Of a DNA stretch of 64,000 nucleotides, positions 35,128 through 43,724 are shown in pieces. Position numbers and translations under genes: made by a program. Numbering within the stretch: the first letter of the stretch is position 1; every line of letters starts with the position of its first letter. Below the pieces are notes generated by a model, which was not told where the DNA came from, did no database searches, and was given only the letters and a program-made list of their open reading frames with translations. The DNA is from JBFLXR01 sp040757065 (lineage in GTDB: Bacteria; Pseudomonadota; Gammaproteobacteria; Burkholderiales; Gallionellaceae). The stretch lies in the NCBI GenBank assembly GCA_040757065.1, contig JBFLXR010000006.1:60053-124052 (forward strand), read 5' to 3'.

Positions 35128-35940
35128 TTACGCAAAAATCGCGTCGATGGCGTGATCCAGCGTATCGCGGATATCCGCATCGTCGGTAATCGGGCGAACC
35201 AGCGCCATACGACAAGCATCGCGCGGGGCAATACCTTGCTTGATCAGTGTGGCGGCATACACCAGCAGACGGGTGGAAATACCCTCGTCCAGACCGTGCC
35301 CCTTCAGATTGCGGGCGGTCAGACCGATTTTCACCAGCTTGGCTGCGATATCGCGTTCGATGCCGGCTTCCTTGGTCACAATACCCGTTTCCACCTCGCT
35401 GGCGGCATAGTCGAATTCCATCGCCGCGAAGCGCTGCTTGGTGGACTGTTTCAAGTCCTTCATCAGGCCTTGGTAGCCGGGGTTGTAGGAAATCACTAAC
35501 TGAAAATCGGGATGGGCCTGCACCAGTTCGCCCTTTTTATCCAGCGGCAGAGTGCGGCGGTGGTCGGTCAACGGGTGGATCACCACAGTGGTATCCTGAC
35601 GGGCTTCTACCACCTCGTCCAGATAGCAGATCGCGCCGTAGCGCGCCGCCAGCGTCAGCGGGCCGTCCAGCCAGCGGGTACCATTGGCGTCCAGCAGGTA
35701 GCGCCCGACCAAGTCGGATGCGGTCATGTCTTCGTTACAAGCCACCGTAATCAACGGCTTGCCCAGCTTCCAGGCCATGTGTTCGACAAAGCGCGACTTG
35801 CCGCACCCGGTCGGGCCTTTCAGCATCACCGGCAAACGCGCAGCATAGGCTGCTTCGTAGAGCGCCACTTCGCTGCCTTGCGGCTCGTAGAAAGGTTCTT
35901 CGGTAATTTGGTACTGCGCAATATCAAAAGCTTCGCTCAT
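35128..35940 (-). CDS. cbbQ: RuBisCO activase AAA+ ATPase CbbQ
   Basis: MoxR-type AAA+ ATPase, 270 residues. Walker A is GPTGCGKS at 42-49 and Walker B is in ICYLDEVVEA; the sensor and arginine-finger region follows, with a C-terminal helical lid. It partners CbbO to remove inhibitory sugar phosphates from RuBisCO active sites. It lies 111 nt after cbbM behind a strong terminator, with a small CAGAGT/ACTCTG hairpin in its own leader (35963-35979). Confidence 0.94.
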   Translation of the reverse strand: MSEAFDIAQYQITEEPFYEPQGSEVALYEAAYAARLPVMLKGPTGCGKSRFVEHMAWKLGKPLITVACNEDMTASDLVGRYLLDANGTRWLDGPLTLAARYGAICYLDEVVEARQDTTVVIHPLTDHRRTLPLDKKGELVQAHPDFQLVISYNPGYQGLMKDLKQSTKQRFAAMEFDYAASEVETGIVTKEAGIERDIAAKLVKIGLTARNLKGHGLDEGISTRLLVYAATLIKQGIAPRDACRMALVRPITDDADIRDTLDHAIDAIFA

Positions 35941-35991
35941 GATACCCTCTCTTCGGTTATATCAGAGTAAATAACTCTGGTATTCATCGTT

Positions 35992-36031
35992 AAAAAAAGC
36001 CCCTGCGACTTTTCTTCAACAGGGGCTTTTT
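35992..36031 (-). terminator. intrinsic terminator after cbbM
   Basis: On the minus strand a 12-bp stem (AAAAAGCCCCTG against CAGGGGCTTTTT, arms 36020-36031 and 35994-36005) ends in a T-run, 20 nt after the cbbM stop. Partial readthrough would give much more RuBisCO than activase. Confidence 0.88.
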
Positions 36032-36051
36032 GTTTAAGCAGAACGTTCGGC

Positions 36052-37431
36052 TTACTTGTGAACGCCCAGCTTTTGACGCCAGCCCGGGAAAATCTTGTCG
36101 GCGTCTTTCGGGAAGGATTCGAACGCACGTGCGAATTCTTTGTGTTCCTTCGCCCATTCGATCGGATCTGCACCGGCCTTCCAGCACTCGTAGGACTGAC
36201 GCAGAGAGATCGCGCCAGCTGCCGGGCTGTCGATGTGGCCGTAAGAACCGCCGCCAGCTGTGTTGATCACGTTGCCGTGGCCCAGGTTTTCGAAGAAGCC
36301 TGGCAGACGCAGCGCGTTCATACCGCCGGAGATGATCGGGGTGGTGGGCTTCATGCCGTACCACTTCTGGAAGTAGACCGGACCTTGGCATTCGTCACGT
36401 TCGATCATGTAAGCGATGATCTTGTCGTCGCCTTCGCCTTCCATCTTGCCGTAGCCCATGGTACCGACGTGGATACCGGAAGCACCTTGCAGACGGGACA
36501 TCTTAGCCAGCACAAACGCTGTGTAGCCGCGCTTGGAAGACGGGGAAGTCACAGCACCGTGACCTGCGCGGTGGTAGTGCAGGTATTGGCCGGGGTATTG
36601 ACGGCGAGCAGTGGTCACCATGCCGGGGCCGCCTACGTAGCCGTCCACCAGGAAGGCCAGCTTGTCAGCATCCGGACCGAAGGTTTCCAGTGCGAAGTCC
36701 GCACGGGCACACATTTCGTGGTGGTCGTCAGCAGTGATGTTCATGGAGAACAGCTTGGCTTGGCCGGTTTCGTCTTGTGCGCGCTTCATTGCGTCGTATA
36801 CCAGCGGCAGCACTTTCTTCAACGGGCAGAAAGTTTGGTTGCCTTGCGGTTCGTCGTTCTTGATGAAGTCGCCGCCCAGCCAGAACTGGTAAGCCGCCTT
36901 CGCGAACGGTTCCGGACGCAGGCCCAGCTTCGGCTTAATAATGGTACCGGCAATGTAACCACCGTCGACAACCGGACGGCCCAGAATGCGCCACAGGTTG
37001 GAGATGTCGGTTGCGGGACCGTCGAACAACTGGATTGCGCGTTCCGGCACGTAGAAGTCGATCATCTTAGCGTGTTCGATGTCGCCCATGCCTTGGTTGT
37101 TACCGATTGCCAGGGTCAGGAAAGAAACCATCATCATGCGGCCGTCGATCACGTTGCGATCGAACAGCTCCAGCGGGTACGCAATGCGCATGTCTTCGGT
37201 AGCTTCGTCGATGTAGTACACCAGCGCGTCCACGCCCTTGGTGAAATCGTCGGTAGTGGAAACTTCCACGTTGGTACCGGTAGAGGATTCCGCTGCAAAG
37301 TGCGCAGCCGCTTCCAGATAACCGTAACCAGCCTTCGGCTTCATCTTGTAAGCAACCAGAATGTGCTTGCCGCCCTTAATCAGATCGTCTTCTTTCAGAT
37401 CCAGATTGGCATAACGTGTGGACTGATCCAT
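36052..37431 (-). CDS. cbbM: form II ribulose-1,5-bisphosphate carboxylase/oxygenase
   Basis: CO2-fixing enzyme of the Calvin cycle, 459 residues, the normal length for form II, which has no small subunit. The active site is complete: Lys166 in GTIIKPKLG, the carbamylated Lys191 with Asp193 and Glu194 in GGDFIKNDEPQ, and the loop-6 region GTMGYGKM. The numbering matches Rhodospirillum rubrum. Form II enzymes have low CO2/O2 specificity, which suits low-oxygen, CO2-rich habitats such as those of microaerophilic iron oxidisers. AGGAGAG precedes the ATG, and cbbR lies divergently upstream. Confidence 0.98.
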   Translation of the reverse strand: MDQSTRYANLDLKEDDLIKGGKHILVAYKMKPKAGYGYLEAAAHFAAESSTGTNVEVSTTDDFTKGVDALVYYIDEATEDMRIAYPLELFDRNVIDGRMMMVSFLTLAIGNNQGMGDIEHAKMIDFYVPERAIQLFDGPATDISNLWRILGRPVVDGGYIAGTIIKPKLGLRPEPFAKAAYQFWLGGDFIKNDEPQGNQTFCPLKKVLPLVYDAMKRAQDETGQAKLFSMNITADDHHEMCARADFALETFGPDADKLAFLVDGYVGGPGMVTTARRQYPGQYLHYHRAGHGAVTSPSSKRGYTAFVLAKMSRLQGASGIHVGTMGYGKMEGEGDDKIIAYMIERDECQGPVYFQKWYGMKPTTPIISGGMNALRLPGFFENLGHGNVINTAGGGSYGHIDSPAAGAISLRQSYECWKAGADPIEWAKEHKEFARAFESFPKDADKIFPGWRQKLGVHK

Positions 37432-37494
37432 CGTCTCTCTCCTGTTATTGATTGGGTGAAAAGTTTTACAACGAAGCGAACTATAGGCGGGTTG

Positions 37495-37546
37495 CTGTAT
37501 AAATAACAGTCAGAGTTTTTTATCACGATCATAAGAAATTCTTATG
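37495..37546. promoter_or_regulatory. two CbbR-type T-N11-A dyads in the cbbM-cbbR gap
   Basis: The first site is the perfect palindrome cataagaaattcttatg (37530-37546), containing T-N11-A (37532/37544). A second dyad, ctgtataaataacag (37495-37509), also fits T-N11-A (37496/37508). They are 36 bp apart centre to centre. A cbbM -10 candidate TATAGT (37480-37485 on the minus strand) follows the second site, as expected for LysR-type activation. Confidence 0.65.
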
Positions 37547-37567
37547 GGTTTCTGCTAGACTATTGCC

Positions 37568-38527
37568 ATGCTGCATCTCACCCTACGCCAATTGCAAGTA
37601 TTCGAAGCCGTGGCACGCCTCGGCAGCCATTCGCGTGCCGCAAAAGCGCTGTATCTCAGCCAACCGGCGGTTTCTATGCAAATTCGCCAGCTCGAGGAAA
37701 ATCTCGGCTTGCCACTGTTCGAGCAGGTCGGAAAGAAACTGTTTCTCACCGAGGCCGGTCGCGAAGTGCTGCATTACAGCCGCAGCATCGCCGAACAATT
37801 GCAGGAAATGAAAGCAGTACTCGACGAGCTGAAAGGGCTGGAAGGCGGCAAACTGAATATTTCGGTGGTGAGTACCGCCAATTACTTCATGCCGCAACTG
37901 ATGAACAAGTTTCTTCAGCAGCACCCCAAGATCAGCATCAGCCTGCACGTCGCCAACCGCGATTCCGTCATCCGACAGCTCGACGAAAACAGCACCGACC
38001 TGGCAATTATGGGGCAGCCGCCGGAAGGCGCCGACATGCAGTCGGAGTCCTTCATGCAAAACCCGCTGGTCGTGATCGCCGCATATCACCACCGGCTGGC
38101 CGACGAACACCCCATCAAGCCGCGCCAGCTCGCACAGGAAACCTTCCTGCTGCGCGAGAAAGGCTCCGGCACCCGCAGCGTGGTCGAACGCTTTTTCGCC
38201 AGCCACCGCATTCCGCTCCCCCCCAGCATGGAAATGGATACCAACGAAGCGATCAAACAGTCGGTACAAGCGGGCATGGGACTGAGCATCATTTCCCGGC
38301 ACGGCATCGAACTGGAGCTGGAAACACAGCGCTTGCGCGTGCTCGATGCGGAAGGCTTTCCGATTTTGCGCCACTGGCATATCGTACACCGCAAGAACAA
38401 GCGGCTCTCCGCCGCCGCACAGGCCTTCAAAACCTTCCTGCTGACCGAGGCCGAACAACTGGCCTCTGCCGCACTGACGCCGACCACAGCGGATTTGTTC
38501 GGGGAAGCCGCCGCCAGTGCGCCTTAA
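37568..38527 (+). CDS. cbbR: LysR-type regulator CbbR
   Basis: A 319-residue LysR protein transcribed divergently from cbbM. The winged helix (LRQLQVFEAVARLGSHSRAA, then LSQPAVSMQIRQLEE) matches CbbR proteins; the C-terminal effector domain (SVVSTANYFMPQ start) in homologues senses Calvin-cycle metabolites such as RuBP. It is predicted to activate cbbM through the two T-N11-A sites between the genes. Confidence 0.93.
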   Translation: MLHLTLRQLQVFEAVARLGSHSRAAKALYLSQPAVSMQIRQLEENLGLPLFEQVGKKLFLTEAGREVLHYSRSIAEQLQEMKAVLDELKGLEGGKLNISVVSTANYFMPQLMNKFLQQHPKISISLHVANRDSVIRQLDENSTDLAIMGQPPEGADMQSESFMQNPLVVIAAYHHRLADEHPIKPRQLAQETFLLREKGSGTRSVVERFFASHRIPLPPSMEMDTNEAIKQSVQAGMGLSIISRHGIELELETQRLRVLDAEGFPILRHWHIVHRKNKRLSAAAQAFKTFLLTEAEQLASAALTPTTADLFGEAAASAP

Positions 38528-38528
38528 C

Positions 38529-40046
38529 CTATTCGGCGCCTAAAGCTCCGGAGTAGGTATAGCGGTTCCCGCCTCCGCGCTTGGAAGCATACATCGCCTG
38601 ATCGGCCAGCCGGATCAAATCGTCCGTCCCGGCGGCATCGTTGGGGTAGACCGCAATACCGACACTGGCGGATACCGAAACAAGGTGCGGCCCGATACTA
38701 AAAGGATGGGCCAGCTCATCAACCAGCGCGCGGGCCACGCGGTCGATATGCGCATGGTCGGCAACATCGAATAGAATCACGGTGAACTCATCGCCGCCCA
38801 GCCGCGCCACCGTGTCGGTAGCGCGCACGTTCGCCGTAATCCGCCGGGCAACCTGCACCAGCAACTCGTCTCCGGCCTGATGCCCGAGCGTGTCGTTCAC
38901 CTCCTTAAAACGATCCAGATCCATGAATAGCAGCGCCAGCGACCCCGCTGTGCGATGGGACTTCTTCACCCCCTGATCCAATCTGTCGTGGAACAGTCGG
39001 CGGTTAGGTACCTGCGTCAGCGTGTCATAATTCGCTTGCCCCCAAACCACGGCATCCGCTTTCTTTTTCTCGGTAATATCCGAGAACAGCGCCACAAAAT
39101 TGCGAATCACGCCCTTACTGTCGCGCACGGCATTGATAGTCAGCCACTCGGCGTAGAACGCCCCGCTCTTCTTACGGTTCCAGATTTCGCCTTCCCAGTG
39201 ACCGGACTCCTTGATTTCCTGCCACATCGCCCGGTAGAAGTCCTTATCCTGCATACCGGAGCTGAACAATTTCGGATTTTTGCCCTGCACTTCTTCCAGC
39301 GTGTATCCCGTCAGCTCCGTAAAAGCGGGGTTGGTCGCCACAATCCGGTTTTCAGCATCCGAAATCATCATCGCTTCGCTACTGGCCTGATACACCGTCG
39401 CCGCCAGCCGCAACTGCTCCTCCGCCGCCCGCCGTGCGGAAATATCCACCACCTGCCCGATATACCCCCGCTCGCCGTTCTGAGTATCTACAGCCGCCGT
39501 GGTGAGTTGCGTCCAGACCGCATGGCCGTCACGGTGCAAGTACCGTTTCTCTACCTGATAGGATTGAATCTCTCCCCCCATCAGCTTCTGCAAATTCTCC
39601 GTACTGGTCTGCATATCGTCGGGGTGCGTCAGCATCAGCGGATTCAGCCTGGACAAAGTTTCCCAGTCGTAACCGAGCATGTCGCAAAACGCCTTGTTTG
39701 CAAACACATAACGACCGTGATGATCCACCATGCACATGCCGATCGGTGCAGAATCGAGAATTGCGCGCAAATGCGCCTCGCTCTGTTCCGCCTTTGCCTT
39801 GGCTTGCTGCAATTCACAGTTCATGCTTTCGATATGCTGTAGCGCCTCGCCCAACTGACGAGTCCGTGAACGCACTTGCTCTTCGAGCATAATGGTGGTC
39901 TGGAAAACGCCGAAATCGGTCTGCTCGCCCTCTGCCACCCGTTCAGCCTGCGCAATCAGCGCATCGACGACTTTCTGCATGCGCGCGATTTCGGCCCGCA
40001 AGGCAGCGTTTTCCTGCTGCAAGCCGGGCTGCACCGTCTCATTCAT
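38529..40046 (-). CDS. double-PAS diguanylate cyclase coupled to a FIST protein
   Basis: Soluble c-di-GMP synthase of 505 residues. An N-terminal coiled coil (about 8-95) leads to two PAS/PAC domains (about 90-215 and 220-340) and a GGDEF domain (about 345-500). GGDEF is at 417-421 and the RxxD inhibitory site (RATD) at 408-411, so activity and feedback control are expected. Its start overlaps the FIST gene end by 8 nt, so the FIST protein probably feeds it a signal. It converges on cbbR with no gap. Confidence 0.93.
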   Translation of the reverse strand: MNETVQPGLQQENAALRAEIARMQKVVDALIAQAERVAEGEQTDFGVFQTTIMLEEQVRSRTRQLGEALQHIESMNCELQQAKAKAEQSEAHLRAILDSAPIGMCMVDHHGRYVFANKAFCDMLGYDWETLSRLNPLMLTHPDDMQTSTENLQKLMGGEIQSYQVEKRYLHRDGHAVWTQLTTAAVDTQNGERGYIGQVVDISARRAAEEQLRLAATVYQASSEAMMISDAENRIVATNPAFTELTGYTLEEVQGKNPKLFSSGMQDKDFYRAMWQEIKESGHWEGEIWNRKKSGAFYAEWLTINAVRDSKGVIRNFVALFSDITEKKKADAVVWGQANYDTLTQVPNRRLFHDRLDQGVKKSHRTAGSLALLFMDLDRFKEVNDTLGHQAGDELLVQVARRITANVRATDTVARLGGDEFTVILFDVADHAHIDRVARALVDELAHPFSIGPHLVSVSASVGIAVYPNDAAGTDDLIRLADQAMYASKRGGGNRYTYSGALGAE

Positions 40047-41178
40047 GCGCGTCGCTCCGCAATCCGCCGACCGCCAGCCCCGTCAGCGTCTGGTTGATAT
40101 GTACCCCCCGGTATTGTTCGCCGTAAGTGCTGAACCCGATGGCGTGGTTGCGCCGGAACAACTCTTCCACCGCCGGACGCAACCCCTTCCGGGCGATTTC
40201 CAGATTGCGCAGCACGCAATCGCAGGCGATCACCAGTTGCAGCGGGCCCAGCACGGTAGTCAGATCGTCGAAGGTCTGGCGCAGGTTTTCCACCAGATCG
40301 ACGCCCTGCGCCACCCGCAAAATCAAGCCGCGGTCGATCGCACAGTAAAACGTCAGGCTGCCGTCCGGGTTGGCGGAAAGGATCGAACGGACGTAATTCG
40401 CACCGTTCACGCGCACCACCACCGGAAAAGCGGAAAAATGCTCCGCATTCAACTCCTCCGTTCTCGCGCCGATCACCCGTGCATACTCCGCCGCTGCAGG
40501 CAGACCGTTGATCTCTTTCACGATGCGGTGCACCGCATCGGCGTCGGTCACCACCAACCGTTCCTCACCGGCCGTGAAGTGCTGCGTTTTGAATATTTTG
40601 AATAGATAAGGCGTCTCGATCACTGCCAGCACGGCCGCATCGGTATGGAATGCGCCGTCGTAATACACCCACGTGCGATCGTATTCCTGATCGTCGCCGG
40701 CAGACCCGCCGAACAGGGGAATATCGCCCAGCCCTTTCTGCATGGCATGCGTCACACCCTCTTCCCGAACAGAGAGCCCGTCGATCATCATGAATGCGAA
40801 ACGATGGCCCCGCGCAGATTCGGCATGCGCAGAATCGAGCTTACCGACCAGCTCGGCGGCAAGCGCGCGTCCGGATGCATCCTGAAAAGCCTGAAGATTG
40901 TCCAGATGACCGACTGCCGCCGTGCAAAAAGATGGAGAGAAACTCACGCCGGAAAGACTTCGGGAGATGTAGCCCGACGGCCCGATTTCGCCGCAGGTGG
41001 TGCAACCGATCACCGGCACATTCTGAAACAGTCGTTTCAATTCCTGCGCCAGTTCACCAAGGTCGTAATGAACGGAACAAAAGAACAGCGCCAGCGCTAA
41101 GTCCGGCTGATACACGGCTTCGTAAAATTCTTTCGCTGCCGTACGTGCATCCGGCGCGAAAGAGTGCGCAACGCGCAC
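40039..41178 (-). CDS. FIST N/C domain sensory protein
   Basis: A 379-residue protein with a FIST_N domain (about 30-215, containing VIGCTTCGEI and FSPSFC) and a FIST_C domain (about 225-360). FIST proteins are predicted small-ligand sensors that often pair with GGDEF, kinase or chemotaxis proteins. No membrane segment is seen. The start is probably a GTG at 41178 with GGAGG very close upstream. It forms a two-gene unit with the downstream diguanylate cyclase. Confidence 0.88.
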   Translation of the reverse strand: MRVAHSFAPDARTAAKEFYEAVYQPDLALALFFCSVHYDLGELAQELKRLFQNVPVIGCTTCGEIGPSGYISRSLSGVSFSPSFCTAAVGHLDNLQAFQDASGRALAAELVGKLDSAHAESARGHRFAFMMIDGLSVREEGVTHAMQKGLGDIPLFGGSAGDDQEYDRTWVYYDGAFHTDAAVLAVIETPYLFKIFKTQHFTAGEERLVVTDADAVHRIVKEINGLPAAAEYARVIGARTEELNAEHFSAFPVVVRVNGANYVRSILSANPDGSLTFYCAIDRGLILRVAQGVDLVENLRQTFDDLTTVLGPLQLVIACDCVLRNLEIARKGLRPAVEELFRRNHAIGFSTYGEQYRGVHINQTLTGLAVGGLRSDAHE

Positions 41179-41240
41179 GCCCTCCGACTGCCCATGGCTT
41201 CCCCGGATGTTTATATTTATGTGTAGACGTAAATTCTACT

Positions 41241-41269
41241 ATTAAAGTTTCGATTTTGATACAAGTCAA
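41241..41269 (-). promoter_or_regulatory. predicted sigma70 promoter of the FIST-GGDEF pair
   Basis: On the minus strand: -35 TTGACT (41264-41269), a 17-base spacer, -10 TTTAAT (41241-41246), in an AT-rich block about 65 nt before the GTG start. Confidence 0.6.
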
Positions 41270-41391
41270 AATTCTGGCGGCTTTCCCGTTCGACGACTGT
41301 CGGACAATCCCGGCAATGCACCTCATGGAACCCCCATGCCTCACGCCCGATCCGCACGGCAAGCGCTGGAACATCCGGCTGGCATGAGCTG

Positions 41392-42855
41392 CTATAACCC
41401 CAGCGATTGCCACATGGCATCGACGCGCTGCTTCACCGCCGCATCCATCACAATCGGCGTACCCCATTCGCGCTGGGTCTCGCCCGGCCATTTATTGGTT
41501 GCGTCCAACCCCATTTTGCCGCCGAGGCCGGAAACCGGACTGGCGAAATCGAGATAATCGATCGGCGTGTTCTCCACCAGCAAGGTGTCGCGCACCGGAT
41601 CGACTCGGGTGGTGATCGCCCAAATGACTTCCTGCCAATTCCGCACGTCGATATCCTCGTCCACCACGATAATGAACTTGGTGTACATGAACTGGCGCAG
41701 AAACGACCAGATACCGAACATTACGCGTTTGGCGTGCCCGGCATACTGTTTGCGAATACTTACCGTTGCCAGCCGGTAAGAGCATCCCTCCGGCGGCAGG
41801 TAGAAATCGACGATTTCCGGGAATTGTTTTTGCAGCAGCGGCACGAACACCTCATTCAGCGCTACGCCCAACATCGCCGGTTCATCGGGCGGCTTGCCGG
41901 TGTAGGTGGAATGGTAAATCGGGTCGCGTCGCATGGTGATGCGCTCGACGGTAAATACCGGGAAATGATCCTGCTCGTTGTAATAGCCGGTATGGTCGCC
42001 GTAGGGGCCTTCCAACGCCGTCTCGTTCGGATGAATCACGCCTTCCAACACAATTTCGGCACTGGCCGGCACTTGCAAATCGTTACCCAGACAGCGCACC
42101 AGTTCCGTTTTCGCGCCGCGCAACAACCCGGCGAACTGATATTCGCTCAGCGAATCCGGCACCGGCGTCACCGCGCCGAGTATCGTGGCCGGATCGGCAC
42201 CGATCACCACCGACACCGGGAACGGCTCGCCCGGATGCGCCAAGCACCAGTCGCGGTAATCCAGCGCCCCGCCGCGATGTGCCAGCCAACGCATAATGAC
42301 TTTATTCGGCGCGATCACCTGCTGACGGTAGATGCCGAGATTCTGGCGCGGCTTGTTCGGCCCGCGCGTAACGGTCAGCCCCCAGGTAATCAGCGGCGCG
42401 GCATCGCCCGGCCAGCAGGTTTGAATAGGCAACTTGCCCAAATCGACCTGCGCACCTTCCCACACCACTTCCTGACACGGCGCGCTCGACACGACCTTCG
42501 GCGACATATTCAGCACTTGCTTCAGCACCGGCCATTTTTCCCACGCATCTTTCAAACCCCTGGGCGGCTCCGGCTCCTTCAGGTAGGCCAACAATTTGCC
42601 GACTTCGCGCAACGCCTCCAGACTGTCTTCGCCCATGCCCAGCGCCACCCGGCGCGGGGTGCCGAACAGATTGGCCAATACCGGCATATTGTGCCCAGCC
42701 GGATTCTCGAACAGCAAAGCCGGGCCTTGCGCGCGCAGCACGCGGTCTCCGATTTCGGTCATTTCCAATACGGGCGACACGGGAATCTTTACCCGCTTCA
42801 GCTCACCGATCGCTTCCAGTTGCGCGATGAAGTCGCGCAGATCGCGGTATTTCAT
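41392..42855 (-). CDS. ubiD: UbiD family 4-hydroxy-3-polyprenylbenzoate decarboxylase
   Basis: Prenylated-FMN-dependent decarboxylase of ubiquinone synthesis, 487 residues, the usual length of the UbiD group. It shows the N-terminal RDFIAQLEAIGEL, a central SVVIGADP and the conserved EGPYGDHTGYY and RDPIYHSTYTG segments containing the catalytic Glu/Arg network. It needs UbiX for cofactor supply, which is not in the window. It overlaps the acyltransferase gene upstream by 4 nt. Confidence 0.94.
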   Translation of the reverse strand: MKYRDLRDFIAQLEAIGELKRVKIPVSPVLEMTEIGDRVLRAQGPALLFENPAGHNMPVLANLFGTPRRVALGMGEDSLEALREVGKLLAYLKEPEPPRGLKDAWEKWPVLKQVLNMSPKVVSSAPCQEVVWEGAQVDLGKLPIQTCWPGDAAPLITWGLTVTRGPNKPRQNLGIYRQQVIAPNKVIMRWLAHRGGALDYRDWCLAHPGEPFPVSVVIGADPATILGAVTPVPDSLSEYQFAGLLRGAKTELVRCLGNDLQVPASAEIVLEGVIHPNETALEGPYGDHTGYYNEQDHFPVFTVERITMRRDPIYHSTYTGKPPDEPAMLGVALNEVFVPLLQKQFPEIVDFYLPPEGCSYRLATVSIRKQYAGHAKRVMFGIWSFLRQFMYTKFIIVVDEDIDVRNWQEVIWAITTRVDPVRDTLLVENTPIDYLDFASPVSGLGGKMGLDATNKWPGETQREWGTPIVMDAAVKQRVDAMWQSLGL

Positions 42856-43724
42856 TCGTAGAATCCTTTCTCGCCTTCCGGCCGCGTTTTAAACCGCTTG
42901 TGCAGCCAGAAGTATTGCTCGGGAATTTCCAGCACCCGCTCCTCGATAAACGCATTCACCCGGCGGGTATCTGTTTCAATATCGTCGCAAGGATAATTGT
43001 CCCACGGCGGATAAAACCGCACTTCGTACCCCTGCGCATCCGGCAGCATACGCGCAATGCAGGGCACCAGCTTCGCGCCGGTTACCTTGGCCAGCCGCGC
43101 CACCGTGGTGAGGGTTGCCGCCTGCACACCGAAAAACGGCACGAAAATGCCATCTTTAGTACCCAAATCCTGATCGGGCAAATAATAAAACGGGTAACCG
43201 TCGCGAATAACGCGCACCAGCGGGCGTAATCCATCGTGACGGGAAAACAATTTCTGGTCGCCGAAGCGTAAACGACCGCGCAGCAACAGCGCATTGAACA
43301 CCGGATTCTTTTGTTCGGAATACATACTGGAACAGTTGTAATGCTGCGCAATCCACGCACCCGCCACATCCAACGCCACGAAGTGCGGCGCCAGCATAAT
43401 CACCGGGCCGTTTTTCACAGCGGTATCGAAATGCTCCAGCCCTTCTACCCGGATTAAGCGATTGATACGCGCCGGCTTGCTCCACCACAGCAAGCTGCGT
43501 TCCAGAAAACTGCGGGCGAACATTTGAAAATTCCGCTTCGCCAGCATCTCGCGCTCGGCTTCCGTCCGCTGCGGAAAACACAGCCGCAAATTGGTCAGTG
43601 CCACCCGGCGGCGCTCGCCGCCGACGCGGTACAACAGCGCGCCCAAACCTTCGCCCAACGCAACCAGCCACCTGAACGGCAGAAAATGCAACAACCACAG
43701 CAAAAAAACTGCAAAGCGCGCCAT
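42852..43724 (-). CDS. LpxL/HtrB-type lipid A acyltransferase (HX4D copy)
   Basis: Inner-membrane acyltransferase of 290 residues that adds a secondary acyl chain to lipid A precursors. It has an N-terminal membrane helix (FLLWLLHFLPF) and the catalytic HX4D motif in APHFVALD. It is one of two tandem homologues; together they may add the two secondary chains. It overlaps ubiD by 4 nt and shares one base with the second copy. Confidence 0.9.
   Translation of the reverse strand: MARFAVFLLWLLHFLPFRWLVALGEGLGALLYRVGGERRRVALTNLRLCFPQRTEAEREMLAKRNFQMFARSFLERSLLWWSKPARINRLIRVEGLEHFDTAVKNGPVIMLAPHFVALDVAGAWIAQHYNCSSMYSEQKNPVFNALLLRGRLRFGDQKLFSRHDGLRPLVRVIRDGYPFYYLPDQDLGTKDGIFVPFFGVQAATLTTVARLAKVTGAKLVPCIARMLPDAQGYEVRFYPPWDNYPCDDIETDTRRVNAFIEERVLEIPEQYFWLHKRFKTRPEGEKGFYE

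Noticed and set aside
36058..37506. 482-codon open frame antisense to cbbM
   Set aside because: A complete RuBisCO gene lies on the other strand; long antisense frames are common here because of GC-rich third positions.
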